Positions 50,101 to 62,818 are shown, counted from the stretch's first letter. The stretch is DNA of 64,000 nucleotides from Eumeta japonica (GCA_005406025.1 BGZK01001310.1:62001-126000); one strand, 5' to 3'. Program-made: numbers and translations. Notes: generated by a model not told the origin, from the letters alone.

Positions 50101-53100
50101 GTATATTCAGAGAACCCTCAAAATAATATTATTATGGGGGTTCCACGAAAATTACTAAAAATATTCTTGATTTTATCAATTTTGTTGATTTTATCAGTTT
50201 TTCATTATTAATTTAGTTAGTCTTTAGCATCTGAAGGAATTATTAAGAACCATTATAAGCTCACGCCAATGCAAGAATTAGAATAAATCCGAGAAGCTAA
50301 TTCAACGCGGGCGAAAAGAGAGTTAAATATAAAGAATGTGAAAATTGACAGCTTCATTATATTGTAATGTTAACCTCAACACTAAATGTGGGTTTAATAT
50401 GCAAATCAATTTTTATGAACTTCCTCACTCTTGACTTTATACATTACTTTAATTCTACTTTTAATTTAATTCTTGTTATTCAAAATTAATTAGTTCAAGG
50501 GAGCAACAGTATTATAGTTTTATAAAAGAATTAAAAAACCATAATAATATATAATTTAACCACATTTTTTATTGTTCCGCTTGGTTTGTTTAAGTATCTA
50601 TGACATTTGTATAGTGTATAAGTAAGTGTATATATTTTTTTGTTTACTATTGTTTAAAATAATAATCTGCATAGATACAACAAAATAGTGAATTACTACA
50701 ATAATTTAGTTTGATTTACACACATTTGTAGACCTAAATTAAACTAAAATATTCTTCTTAAAGAAATTAAAAGTTAGTTGTGCTAATGTAGAATATAGAA
50801 TGTTCAAGTTGTAACTTAAAAAAAAAATCTTTATTTTGTTGTGATTTTATATGCTCGGAGTGAAGAGAATATTAATCATGACAAAAGGAAGATAAAGTTC
50901 ATATAGGTTTAGTGTAATGTAATGTTTTGCTAACTTATAGTAACGGATTCAATTATAAACAAAAATTTTTGGTTGTAAGGATTAATATATAAAAGTTATA
51001 GTTTAGATCAGCCATTCAATTGAATTAAATTTTCAAGAAAAAAAAAGTTTACAACACATTTATACTACCCAGGTTTATTGTAATTTTTAAATTTACACTA
51101 GAAAGAACAATAATAAGGAAAAAATTAAGTTTTTATATTATAAGTTCAATTTTAAAGTAAAGGTTTGACTTGACCTTAATATTAATAGATGTGAATGCAG
51201 GAAATATTTTTACCAATAAAAAAATTTTGGACTGGGCTGAAAAACAAAACTTTATTTTAGATTTTAAGGAATAAATATTTTTTCATATTATAAATTTATG
51301 TTTCTAGAGAATTTATTATAAACTATAGTAAAGTTATATTTCTTTAAATTCTAATATAATACATGACCTATAATTTATAAAGTAAATAGAACAGAATGAA
51401 TATTTGCATTATGTAAAACACGTTTTGTTTGGGTATAAATTGTTTAAATTTATACTCAAATTGAAATTTTTCATGATTACATATTTGACAATGGAGAAAA
51501 ACTTAAGATAATTTTCTTTATGGTCAAAAATATTGTTCTTCACAAACATAATTATGTTATTATTAAATTACTTTTGCATTTATTATGCTTCAATGAAGTG
51601 ATAGAGTCATATAAACTTTTTTCATAGACAGCTTACAAAAGCACTAATGTTCTAATTGAATCATGCTGGTGGAGCTGCAGAAAAAACAGAGTCTAAGGCT
51701 CATAAAGATTGTCAAAATTACATGTATTGTATTTTTTGAAAATTGCATTTGTCATTTTTAATAGAGTTATATAGAAATATAAACTATTCAATAACAACAG
51801 ATTATTTTGAACTTATTTATATCAAACTGTACTACAGTTGAACCTCGATAAGTTAAAGTCCAAGGGAAACACAAAATATTTTAAGTTATAGAGGTTTTAA
51901 GTTGTCAAGGGTCTATGTTAGGGATAGGTTAATATAGAGGTAGGTATGTACATATGTATGTACCCTTGTTCCACCCTTTATCAGCATATGTGAGTGTTGT
52001 TAGTTTATTTATTTTTTTTTTTTTTAGTTTTTTTAGTTAGTCTCTTTGAACTCATTTTAAGCCAGTTTTATCACACAATAAGTAAAGCGATGTTTCCAGG
52101 ACAAGGATCAAAAACTTATGATCCAAGGCTTACTTATGTCTTAAGGCTAACCGCCGCAAAGCTTTAAAGAATTTCGAAGAAGCAAACAATAGGTGACATA
52201 TGTATTGTTTACGTTAACAATTTAACTGGTGAACACGTGTAAGCAATAAATACCGAAACCTTTTGTTTTGCACACTCTTTCAAAATGAATCATTGACAAA
52301 CAATTTTATGTTATAGAGGTTGTGGAAACATTTCTTTAAGTTACTGAGGGCCAATACAGAGATTACTTGTTTAAGTTATAGAGGTTGCATATTTTAAGTT
52401 ATAGAGGTTTTGGGCTCTGATGGGAAGGGAACATATTATTTTTTTGAAGTTATAGACGTTTTTAAGTTACCGAGGTTTGAGTTATCGAGGTTCTACTGTA
52501 AAATTATATTGATAACCTTACAACAGAGTCACTTACTTTGTTCTTTATCATTACGTCCGATGTCACTTTGAGTTGTTTATAAGCATCTTTTGGGTTGTTT
52601 CTATCAATAAAGACCACTCCTGCGAGATATGCTGCCAGTCCAAAAGGCCATACGTAAAATACCTCTTTTCTAGCAATGGATGCAACTTTACCCATAACAT
52701 GCCAAATATTAAACATACCTAAAATTGTTTTAATAGATTATATTCGTTACATTATAATTTATGATATTTTAAAACTAAAATCAGCAAAATTACATCAAAC
52801 ATACATGTAAATAAAAGTTGGAGAGACGATTGTATGCTTTAAAAAGTAACATTCTTTCATACAAAAGGCATAAAATTGTCAAAAAAAAAACTTGTCTGCA
52901 GCACAAAAATGCACCAGTTGGACTGGTGCATTTTTGTGCATTTTTGCGCTGCGCTCTCACAGAATGCGCATGTGAAGTAGTAGCTTCCGCTGTTGCATTC
53001 TATCAAGTGAGAGTTCCGGTCCCATTCCCCAATTCCGTCTCTCGCTCCATCAGCGTCATATTCTCCCCAGAGGCTAGCAATGCATTAGTGACTTCTCTGG

Positions 53101-56100
53101 AGTTGCGAGGGTCTATGGGCGGCAATGACTATCTACTCTCTATAAAACTAAACAAACAATTTTATAAATATTAAATATGTGTCAATCCATACGCAAAACT
53201 TCGCAATATCCTTTTTTTCAGCACTTAAAATGTACAATATTTGAACAGCAATTGGTACTATTTTTAATGTCAAAAGTAGAAACTGTACAAAGAGATACAT
53301 CAATGCTATTGATATTTTCTGCAAAATCCATGTCATAAAAACTAACTGCAACCATAATGGAAAGTCGTTTTTCCTATGATTGGCTAAAAAGAGATAATGG
53401 TAAATTAAATTCTCAGTAGTATTAATCACTTCCACTAAAAGTCTCTCAGTTTAATTAAGGATATTAATTTATTCCTCATTTGAAAATAACTGACTTCAAT
53501 CCTCCGCAGCTATTTTGAACAATATTGCCGAGAATAAAAAAAGTTTGCTTGCGAATCTATTTTTTTTTTTAAACAATAAAGTCTAACTTTAATATACTTC
53601 TGTAAAATTGAATTGTCTTTGAACTTTGAAATTCAACTTTTGCATAAATTAGTATAAGTTCTAGTCATTTTAAAATTAAGTAAACTAATTCTAATAAGGC
53701 ACTAATCAGAAATTATTATGCTGGTAATAATAATTGCTAATTAGTATATTATTACACATAACTTATGTACTTACACAATTCACATGTTCTTTTAATATTA
53801 ATTTAACTTATATTAACCAATTTCAGAAAAGAGAGGAGATTTTAAATTTATGTGCATGTTACGCGATATCTGTTAACTTATTTTGAAAAATATTTTTTTG
53901 ATTAAAAAGGTATACTTTTGAGGGGGTCTAACTGATACCAAGTTAGGATCTCAAGATGAGATTCTAGGGAAATCAAAGGATATCCTTAAACATTATAAGT
54001 ATGTATACTGTGTTTCAGCTCTTTTTTAAAGTTATTCAGACTGTTTGCATCTGGGAGTAAACAAGTTAAATCTTCGAGTTTGGGATCATTTGATTTGTTT
54101 TATAAGCCCCATACATTAGAGATTGGTATTGATGGTTTGATGATGGAGTAAAAACGTGAGTAATGGAATTATAACAAGTTAAAAAAAATGCGAGTCTGAA
54201 ATATAAAAAAACAAATTATAATTTAAAAATCAATAGTTTTTAGTACTTAAGAAAACAAATGAAGTCTAACATTTTTTCACTTTATTTTCATAACTACCAA
54301 GCCTATTTTGAAAAAAGACAAACATTATTTTTTACTTACAAATTACAGGAAAACCTAAAAGATGTCTATGGTATTAAAATAACATGGTAAACCTCTTGAT
54401 ATTGTGTGTAAAGATACATTTGCACTTGTCTATTGTTTTTTTGTACATATTGCATACTCTCATTTGAGTGTATGTATTACACCATTTACAATCTTTTTCA
54501 ACTATGTATCTCTATTTATACATTTATAATGATTTCCATGAAATTGCACTGTATACTTTATAGATGAGTAGTACATGGTCAAATCATTTTTTAAGTACCA
54601 CATGTTTAAAAAAAAAAATATATCATAATAATTGTGATGCAAGTAGTATTCACAAAATTGAGGAGTGTGCTAGAAAGTATATGTTTATTACTAACCATAA
54701 AAACTAATATCATTGAGTAGTTTTAGCAACATTCTGAATATGGTTTTGTTTGTCTGTATCCGACCACAGATTTATTATTTTCATCTAGATAGCTAGATAA
54801 AAATAATCCGCTACTCACCTAGAACATCAATAGCAGATTGGTGGTTAGCTACAATAACAGCTCCTCTATCTTCTGCCAACACTTTGCCATTTCGCAATTC
54901 CCACTTCACTTCTATTACCTTTGTCACATGTTTTAATATTTGCGCTCCCACACTAGAACAAAATTTATTTCATATATACATAATGCATAACATAACAGGA
55001 AGTATAATATTAGTCCTGATATTGATTCATTTTTTAAAGCTATTAAATTGGCCAGAGGCAAAATGGATTCTTTTCATTATATATCAACATTAAAATAATA
55101 TTAAAATCCATTCACTAATAGCATAAGAACATGCACATAGTTTTTTTGTTTGTAAAATAAATTTTCTGATTTTAATCAGTCTCCATATTAATTAAAGAAT
55201 AATATGATTATTTTTTTGCATTTCAATGCTACCGAGTAAATAAAGTTTTAAAATGTGCTTTTTAATAATGATCTTTTTAACAACATCCACTAAACTGAAT
55301 GATAATGAACATAAATTATGTTCAACTCCTGAAAATAAATTTAAGGATATGAAGAACTTTTCGAAATCTGAATAAGCCAAATTAGTTGCTATGTTGCATG
55401 GATACTTCAGTGCACTCGATTTTAATGCTCACAAGCTTTATCTGCTTTTAAAAATGTATGGGTAGAAGGCACGAGGATTTGAATTTTAATTGAGGTATTC
55501 TACTGTAAGAAAGGAAATAAAAAACATATGTTTTCTAAAGGTATTGAAAATTTTTCATCTTGGACTTTGTTAAATACTAGTTTTTGCTGGCGGTTCCATT
55601 TGTCTAGACATAAAATGAGGAAAAAATTTTTTTTGGACGAATTTGCATAAAATCTATTCTAAGTGAGTGTCTATGTCCCGAAAAGGGTAACTATGACAAA
55701 TTTCAAGTCAACGGGACCTATAGTTTCAGAGATCTCATGATGAGTCAATTAGTAAGTCTTTATTAGTAAGTACTTCATTTACACACACCCACACACCACT
55801 AACTAATTGACTCCTCATAATATTTTTAAAAAACCTCTTGGCCAAATGGACCCAAAATCATTTTAACATAGATAAAAAAATATTTTAAAACTCTGATCTT
55901 GGTAATTAATGTAGATACTATCAAATTTATTATATTAAGATTTTATTCAATTATAGAAACTTTAGCATGAAGCAGTTATTTTTTTTGTAATGACATGAAA
56001 TTACTTTGATATAGTGATATGGACTGTTTAGCCCAATAATACTCAATCAGCACAATTGACATAGTTTCTCAATGACGAATTGCGTCAAAGTCTATAATTA

Positions 56101-59100
56101 ACAATCTACAAGCATAGTTAAGAAGTGTGTGATAGAATAATAAGTAGGTAGATGATTCACTGGAAAAAAAAGAACAACTTTAAAAATTCTTTTAAACCAT
56201 GAGTTTTTTAGTTTTATTTATCAATTACAAAGAATAAGATGAATGTTTCTGTTGAGTATTATTATTTTAAAAACTTAGTTAAATTTATAGCATAAGATGG
56301 TAAACTCAATTGATTCAAATGAAATTTTTATTGGTATTAATATAAATTGGTGTTGTGTTAAAAAAATACATGACATTTCATAATCCAAAAGATTTTTTAT
56401 GCTTGCTGCTTAAAAACAAACTTTTCTTTAAAACACATGATTGGCAGTCCTTTCATGCATTCATAAAAGGCAGGTATCTAAATGATCTTAGAATATGGAA
56501 TACTATTAAAAAAATAAAATAGTTTGTGTCTATGTTTGTCGGTAATTTATTATTGTTAAATTATGTATGTAAATATAACCAACAGAGTTTGTGAAAATTA
56601 AAATGAATGTAATGATTAATACTAAGTTAATAATTTTTTTTATTAACAAAAAAATAAAAATATAGTTCTGTGTTTAGTGGTTTTCTAAACTGCATAATCA
56701 ATACAAGCAACTATATTTATAACACATATATTTTAATATTTAAATTTAAAAGAGTATTTATGGTTACAATGTGTAAGCACAATGCAAAAACTATATTTCA
56801 AATCTCCAAATAAATATTATGTATTTGATTTTTCCAATTACTATTATAGTTCTCTTTTTCAGACAAAAAACATATATTACTTTTATCAAATACTGAATAT
56901 TATAAATTATATAAATTACTAAATTAAAAAAAAAAGTATTAATAGTTACTTTCAATTTCATTTTTGTTTTTGAAACTAATACCTTAGAACCTTGAGATAC
57001 CAATGTATTTGTTTAAAAAATGATTTTATATTCCTTCCAATAGGCTGTAATTAAAAGAAGAGTATTTTGATAGAAAATTATATAATAATTAGCGAATTGA
57101 ATTAATAATAACTGAAAAATACTTACAGAGAGTTTTTCACATTCTTCGGATTGAATACGAAAAACGGTAAAATAAATACAGCCAAAATAGAAGATGATAA
57201 ATAAAATATAAAAAAATTTAGACTGATATTTTATAAAGTTAGGAGTATCTGACAACAATTGTTTTATTATATATGTAACTATAGTAATCAAAGCTATATA
57301 TATCACTTTGTCCCACATGATAATGATCAAATGACATTAAACTATTGATATTAGACTACCAAAAAAATAACTGATGACTAATTTGATCGGTTATTTTGAT
57401 TGTACCACACAAAATGCTTAGTCTTTTGTCATTTAAAATTGTATAGGAAATGTTAACTTTTAACATATTCAACGAACTCCTGTCACTACTAAAATCGTGT
57501 AACGTAAATAACAAACAAAAATCGTTTGAATTGAAATCGCAAGTACATAGAGCCGAATTACGGAAACATTTATTTATTGACGTTAATGTTTTATCTATGG
57601 TTCAAATATAGACTTGAGATAAAAACTTTAGAATCAATGGTCAATAATTCAATTTTGTAATGTCTAGTAGATACGCAACTAACAAATGGGACAAAGTTAC
57701 AAAAAATAAAGGAATAAAGTAACATATAAGAGCGCAAATCATTTTTTATTTAAGTGTGTACATCTCTTTCAGAGGAAATAAGTTACTTTGATTTATAAAA
57801 ATCAAATAATAAATGATTTCTGCTCCTAAATACTGCTCTATTATACTTTTGATAGGATTGCAAAAACCTTTTTTGTTTAATGTTTCATATAAATCATATT
57901 GTTCATTCTTGAACAATAGTTACTAGAGGTAACTGAATTTTACGATATTTTTCCGTCAGATGTCATGAAATTCAAAGTTTTGGTTTTTCAAGAAACTCAT
58001 TTTGGCACTTATTTCAGTTATCGAGATATATATGTAGAAGCACTCTCAACAAAGAAAAAGAAATTTCTGATATCTTTTTGCCAAATATGAATTCTATTGC
58101 ATCAGCATAATTTTTTGAACATCAGACATGTTTTTTTTTATATTGCATAATAGATGACTCTTATTAAAGAAGTTGATTTATATTTTTGCGATTTAAAACT
58201 AATCGCAAAAATGTAAATCAAAATTTGATCCATTACTAGAATTTTTAAAATTACAGCGATAAACATCAAAAAAATATTTTATAAATTGTCAAATATTAAT
58301 ATAAATGTATAGATCTGTAGATCTTATTCGTATATATAATAATTTTGTTATATTTTGTGATGAATATTAGTTTTAGGACTCATTTGTATTGTTATATATC
58401 GATTTCTAACATCTGAACTTCTCATTTGGACAATAGAAATCTATATACACGGAAGGGGTCGATATGGAATATTATTAAAAAATAAACAAGGTCACAAATG
58501 AGAATGGGCAAACTGGACAACGTACTTATTAATAAAAACATGTACGTCGTCGAAAAGATTATCGTTTGTATAAGGCTCTAATGTATATTGGTCAAACGTA
58601 GTTGAGTGAACGGAAATATCAACATGTAAACAATATATTTGTCTTGCCTAGCTATTGGTTGTTATCGCTCGCCTAGTTGTTCGAGTCAGCTTGTAATAGA
58701 AGAAGTAAAAAGCCGTCGTAAACATCTATAGAGTTTATTTGGCATCTCGCTTCGAAACGATATCAGTGTTTCTGTACAAATCTAAAGTTCTCGCTTGGTA
58801 CTCGGTCAATTGAAATCACACGTTTGTTTGCTCGCCATTAATTGTTTGCAGTCTTCTTTTTCTAAACTTGTCCAGTACCTATGGACGGTAACACTTCCTT
58901 TTATTAATTTGGTTGCATGTGCCTATGCTACGTGACCCAAAAATACTTAAATAGACACAAAGTGGCCTTTATACATATGGCGATAAACCTTCCAACATTT
59001 GTCGAATTCCTCCAGAAGAAGAGCATCTTGTCCCTATTGTACTAAATAAATATCGCATAAAACCCGCCAGAGCATACTGTGCTGAGCATCTAAATAATGG

Positions 59101-60479
59101 AGTTTACGGGATAGATTTGTAAACTAATTATTAACTTGATGTTTTATATTAATTCGCCATTGAATCACAAGAAGTGTCTTCTGTGAGTAAAAATTCAGTC
59201 CCACCATAAAGTATAATACCTTTTTTATACATTAGTCAATAGAGTTGCGGAAGGCAGAAATGCATTTTAATGTTATTATTTACCTGCTTAACGGGAACTT
59301 AATCGGTACATGTGCGCAATTGTGTAAAATCAATTTTATGATTTTTATGTTGAGACCGATATCAGGACGATGTCATGGTCCCTACTGTCTTTTAAATAAC
59401 GTAATTATAGATCAGAATTGATTAAATATAACATGAACATAATGTAAAACTTTAGTGTTTATTTTATAATTTTAGTATCAATTTTAGCTTAATAAGTATG
59501 CATAATTTTATTACTATTTATTATTTATCTACGTGTTCTTATAGATGGCATCAACGTGTTAACGTTGTATAGGTAAACCAACGTTTATACATTTTTGCCC
59601 ATTTCTTTTGTCATTCATAATTATAGTAAAAGTTTGTAAAACTGATCGTAAACATATCACGTTTGACGTAAATAAACAAATACGTAATATTTTCTCGAAT
59701 ACCAAAATATTTTAGAAAATGTCAGGTATTTTTAAATATTTTAATTAATCAAAATCAATTAAATATCATGGATAATATAAGACATTATGCCTACGCGTTT
59801 TCAAATAAACAAGCGGCGTTCTATCCTGTTATTTATTTGGGAGAAAAATTATTCTACTATGTACATAAAAGGTGGGAGTATCGAACAAGTGAAAGATTCT
59901 GTATATTTGGGTAGTTTGTTTACAAATGATGGTAAGCATGATAAATATTGAATGGAGAGTGAATACGGGAAATAAAGTGAACAGACGACAGCGCATTTGG
60001 CTATTCATAATGGGATCCTGATTACTACGCTATTGTACGGTAGCGAAGTTGGGTATGGTAGAAGAAGAAGAAGAAAAAGGAATGTAGAATCAATGCAGTG
60101 AAGACGCGATCTCTGCGTAATATGTGTGGAGTGTCTCTGAAAAATAGATATAGGAACGACGATATCAGAGAACAATGTGGTTTGAAGGAAAATATGGTGA
60201 CTCAAGTAGAAAAAGGTATGATGCGGTGGTTTGGCCACCTCCTGGAAATAATGAATGAAAGCAGAGTGACAAAATAAATCTATAGATCGAATGTGTATGG
60301 TGGGAAAGTCGGCAAGAGTCTCCTTAGAAAATTTTATGCAGATCACGTAGTGGCATTTAAGAACGGCCAAATTTTAAACACCCGAAATCGACGAGCTTGC
60401 ATGTAAAGATTGATGGTTTATAATTTCTGCCCACCTTTTTGGGAAATAGACGTGAGCATGGATATACCGGTGGATAGGC

Positions 60480-60526
<47 letters not shown>

Positions 60527-62683
60527 CCTTTTATAATAGAATAAAAAAAAAACTATAGGTATCGATACACAGTAACTATGCATTCACGTATTCAGCGAGT
60601 GTCAATTTTATACCGGATTTTGAAACGAACCGGAACGAAGCGAACTATAGACTTCTAGATTTTCCTGTAATCTATAAGTAAAGAACTATTTTCTGTATTT
60701 CTTTTCAAAATTTAGGAGCAACAGTTTAGGAGATAAGCGAGGATAGGTTAATTTTAATTTATTTTCTTAAATAATCATAAAACTATTTACTTTAAAATTA
60801 TAAAAGAAAAAATATATATTCGACATTCTATACAACGAGCGCTTATATTGATAAGCCAAATAATACAGCTTAAAAAACTCTTTTTCTAATTTTCTTATTT
60901 ACCTTTAAAAATAACCTTCATATTTAAAATTCATGTATTTACGCCAAATATCCGTACCCAATATACGTACCAAATGTCAAGTAAACCGTCCAACAGATTT
61001 AGAACAAATTGCCTGAAACAGACGGACAGACAAACACATGAATGCTCTTAAAAAGATTCGTTTTTTTTTCATTTTGATGTACGGAATTCAAAAAATAGAA
61101 ATTTAATTTATTAATTAGAAAATATTTAATTGATTAATTAGAAAAGAACTGTAAGTTAAAGTCGGTGGCAGTCTCGTGTATGAATTCGGAATACCTACTT
61201 ATGAATCGTCAATGTCTTTTGAAAATCAATTTTCAAAGGAACCAGTGAAGAAATTGAGTGTAAGTATCATAAATGAATGTAAGTGTATTGAAAAAGATAT
61301 GTGAACTTATCGATATCGCATATTGTATTTTGGGTCATATGCGTTTATATGAATTGATCCTTAAAGTGATAAAAGTATAAAAGAAGTTGAAAATGAAAAT
61401 TCTGAAATATTTGGAATATGAGATATGTTACGTCGTATAGGTAGTTATCTAAATATAAATGTGCATGTATGAAAATCTCGTAACTCTCATTTTATAAATT
61501 ATATTCTCAATAATGTAAATATTTGTATTTAATTTTATTGCTGACATTGCAGAGTTAAGCGTAAACAACAAAATACGATGCTTCATTCATTTCTAAAAAA
61601 AATCTAAAATAAAAAATAAGTAGGCACATTTTTTACATAACAAAATTTCCTAAAAATAGAAAATTTAGTTGAGCCGAATGGAATTTGTATTTAAGGATAA
61701 CACTTGCTTATGCAAATCAAATAATGTGTAAAGTATAAACTCTAAAATAATTTTTTTTGAAAATGACTGGTGTTTAATTTTCTGCGAATAAATGTAAAAA
61801 TACATCGTAAAATTCTGTTAGAATAATCTTAAAATCCATAAAGTACAACTTTGAAAAATTTTTTTTTTGATTTATTCATCTGAAATAAAAACGTCTTTAA
61901 TGAGTGAAAAAAAGAAAAAAGTAACTTGATAAATGGATCGGCAAAACCTAGTGTCATATATATAGCATATGCTGGTCTAATGCCTGCATAAATTTTATTT
62001 TTACTGTTTTATCAAATATTTAGCGGTTGTTTTTTTTCCTTGAGTCTATTTGATAATGAAGTATATACAGAACGTGCGGAAATTATAGATGGCATCAAAA
62101 AAAGCAACGTATTAGAATTTAGAGTTGCATTATTATTGTCTTTTATGATTTTGTACTCGTATTCATTGTTTTATTCAATAAAACGATTTCACTTAATTAA
62201 ATGAAATTAATTGAAAATAGTTAAATAGTAAACCAAATAAATTCTTACACCATTTTTGCGAATCAACTATCCAGCGAAATGAATCCAAAATAGATAATTA
62301 TAAATTAAAAACACGTGTAAAACATTTATACATACAATTTTTTATTAATTTTGTAAACGGAAACCGAATTTTAATTCATTAAAAAAATCTAGTTTAGTTT
62401 GATGTTTAGGCAATAAATTGCATGAATAATTTGTATAATGATTTTTTAGTTACACATTGTAATTATGTTACTATAAATTAAAATTTACTTACAGACTATT
62501 TTTGACATTTTTAGGTCGCAGTAGAAAACACGGCCATATCACGAACGCTAAGGTCGACGACGCCAAATAAAACAGGACGATTTTCCAATAAAAGCTAATA
62601 ATATTCGGTTTAGTGGATGTAATCTTCACATATAAATATATCGCTATAAATGATATTATTAATGTAAATATTTTTGCCAACAT
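46985..62683 (-). CDS. AGPAT: Gene B: 1-acyl-sn-glycerol-3-phosphate acyltransferase, five coding exons, 282 aa
   Basis: Coding exons in gene order: 62683-62493, 54952-54819, 52718-52537, 48887-48719, 47157-46985. The joined 849 nt are open and all introns are GT-AG. The expected role is acylation of lysophosphatidic acid to phosphatidic acid in the ER. Residues 1-64 form a two-span hydrophobic N-terminus. Block I NHQSAID is at 100-106, block II GVVFIDR at 142-148, block III FPEGTR at 175-180, and block IV is VPVIPVV. These are closer to the family norm than gene A. The exon architecture after the first exon matches gene A in position and phase, showing common descent. Codons are AT-ending. 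A duplicated first exon at 57127-57318 offers an alternative start but is out of frame. The largest intron is 7.5 kb when exon 1a is used. Confidence 0.93.
47475..47558. repeat. CA/TG microsatellite
   Basis: Imperfect CA runs with CGCA and TATG interruptions, in the last intron of gene B. A minus-strand 112-codon frame across it is an artefact of the repeat. Confidence 0.9.
48494..48686. mobile_element. Long-arm foldback MITE beside gene B exon 4
   Basis: Arms 48494-48571 and 48609-48686 are imperfect inverse complements over about 78 bp (shared TGCATTCCAT, ACTTTTAAAA/ACTTTAAAAG, CCACC), leaving a 37-bp centre. No coding capacity. The nearer end is about 32 bp from the exon 4 donor. Confidence 0.8.
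48719..48887 (-). CDS. AGPAT: Gene B coding exon 4 with FPEGTR
   Basis: Acceptor ttttcag, donor AAAG|gtaata, phase 0 in and 1 out. It encodes residues 170-225 with FPEGTR and VPVIPVV. A long-arm foldback repeat starts about 32 bp beyond the donor. Confidence 0.93.
51835..52498. mobile_element. pogo/Tigger-like non-autonomous element
   Basis: TA flanks (51833-51834, 52499-52500) bracket termini CAGTTGAACCTCGATAA and TTATCGAGGTTCTACTG, matching pogo-type ends. The motif AAGTTATAGAGGTT or a close variant occurs once near the left end (51882) and seven times in 52309-52492. No transposase frame. It lies 36 bp past the donor of gene B exon 3. Confidence 0.8.
52537..52718 (-). CDS. AGPAT: Gene B coding exon 3 with block II
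   Basis: Acceptor attttag, donor AACAAA|gtaagt, phase 1 in and 0 out. It encodes residues 109-169, including GVVFIDR, the standard block II form. A pogo-like element begins 36 bp into the following intron. Confidence 0.93.
52901..52939. repeat. Perfect 18-bp hairpin
   Basis: GCACAAAAATGCACCAGT and its exact complement around the 3-nt loop TGG, in gene B intron 2. Confidence 0.85.
52940..53140 (+). mobile_element. SINE or LINE 3' fragment
   Basis: GC-richer text ending TTCTCTGGAGTTGCGAGG then TCTATGGGCGGCAATGA, a phrase I associate with 3' ends of abundant moth retroposons. No coding frame of note. Family assignment is from memory of sequence texture. Confidence 0.45.
54819..54952 (-). CDS. 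AGPAT: Gene B coding exon 2 with NHx4D motif
   Basis: Acceptor ttgttctag ends at 54953 and donor CTAG|gtgagt follows 54819. The 134-nt exon encodes residues 65-108 with NHQSAID. Length and phases are identical to gene A exon 3. Confidence 0.93.
55560..55817. repeat. Probable dispersed repeat with terminal inverted GAGTCAATTAGT
   Basis: The text GACAAATTTCAAGTC...AGAGATCTCATGATGAGTCAA resembles a common moth repeat tail. GAGTCAATTAGT near 55742-55753 is inverted at 55802-55813, with a CA-rich centre. Confidence 0.45.
57127..57318 (-). pseudogene. Gene B duplicated first exon 1b, one base out of frame
   Basis: ATG at 57318 opens 64 codons up to a gtaagt donor at 57126. It is collinear with exon 1a without gaps over 64 residues: shared Met1, Lys4, Tyr16, Ser23, Pro26-Asn27, Ile29, Lys34 and Phe53, with the same two-span hydropathy. 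Exon 1a is 191 nt, this copy 192 nt. The extra base sits in a run of five A (plus-strand T, 57133-57137); with four A the end would read E-N-S-L against K-N-S-L in 1a. As written it ends in phase 0, so splicing to 54952 reaches TAG after 28 codons. It could be a decayed exon, a sequence error, or an alternative start giving a non-productive transcript. Confidence 0.7.
57319..59869. other. Gene B intron 1, upstream of exon 1b
   Basis: No exon supported. Around 58960-59120 a plus-strand stretch of about 55 open codons (PEEEHLVPIVLNKYRIKPAR) looks coding but lacks an ATG and is not recognised. Confidence 0.35.
59870..60465 (+). mobile_element. RTE-like LINE 3' fragment
   Basis: Plus-strand pieces in order: SIEQVKDSVYLGSLFTNDGK (from about 59878), HLAIHNGILITTLLYGSE, a region matching the copy at 8530, and a tail corresponding to the RNRRACMKRL segment (about 60388). 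Stops and frameshifts throughout. It is followed by an AT microsatellite. Confidence 0.75.
60486..60522. repeat. AT microsatellite
   Basis: 37 bases of alternating TA directly after the LINE tail. Confidence 0.95.
60523..62492. other. Gene B intron 1, proximal part
   Basis: AT-rich intronic DNA; nothing recognised. Confidence 0.4.
62493..62683 (-). CDS. AGPAT: Gene B coding exon 1a (start exon)
   Basis: ATG at 62683 (context aaaATG) begins 63 codons plus two bases of hydrophobic N-terminus ending PKNVKNS-CT, with donor CT|gtaagt, phase 2. Joining to the exon at 54952 restores Leu and keeps frame. The end aligns with PRDPRNAL of gene A. It is a single exon here but two exons in gene A. A non-coding exon further upstream cannot be excluded. 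Confidence 0.88.
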
Positions 62684-62818
62684 TTTCACTGACAAAAACG
62701 ATAAATGCTATACCAATTATCACATTAAAACGTCACGTTACTCATCGCAGAACGAGACGAATTACGCGACGATTTTACACAGTAAAAATCAATAATTGAG
62801 CATTTACGCAGCGATATT

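Noticed and set aside
58954..59121. Plus-strand coding-like stretch (PEEEHLVPIVLNKY)
   Set aside because: No ATG, short, no recognised family and no splice partners; kept only as a note.
60005..60370. 121-codon minus-strand frame
   Set aside because: Antisense to the RTE-like LINE fragment at 59870-60465.
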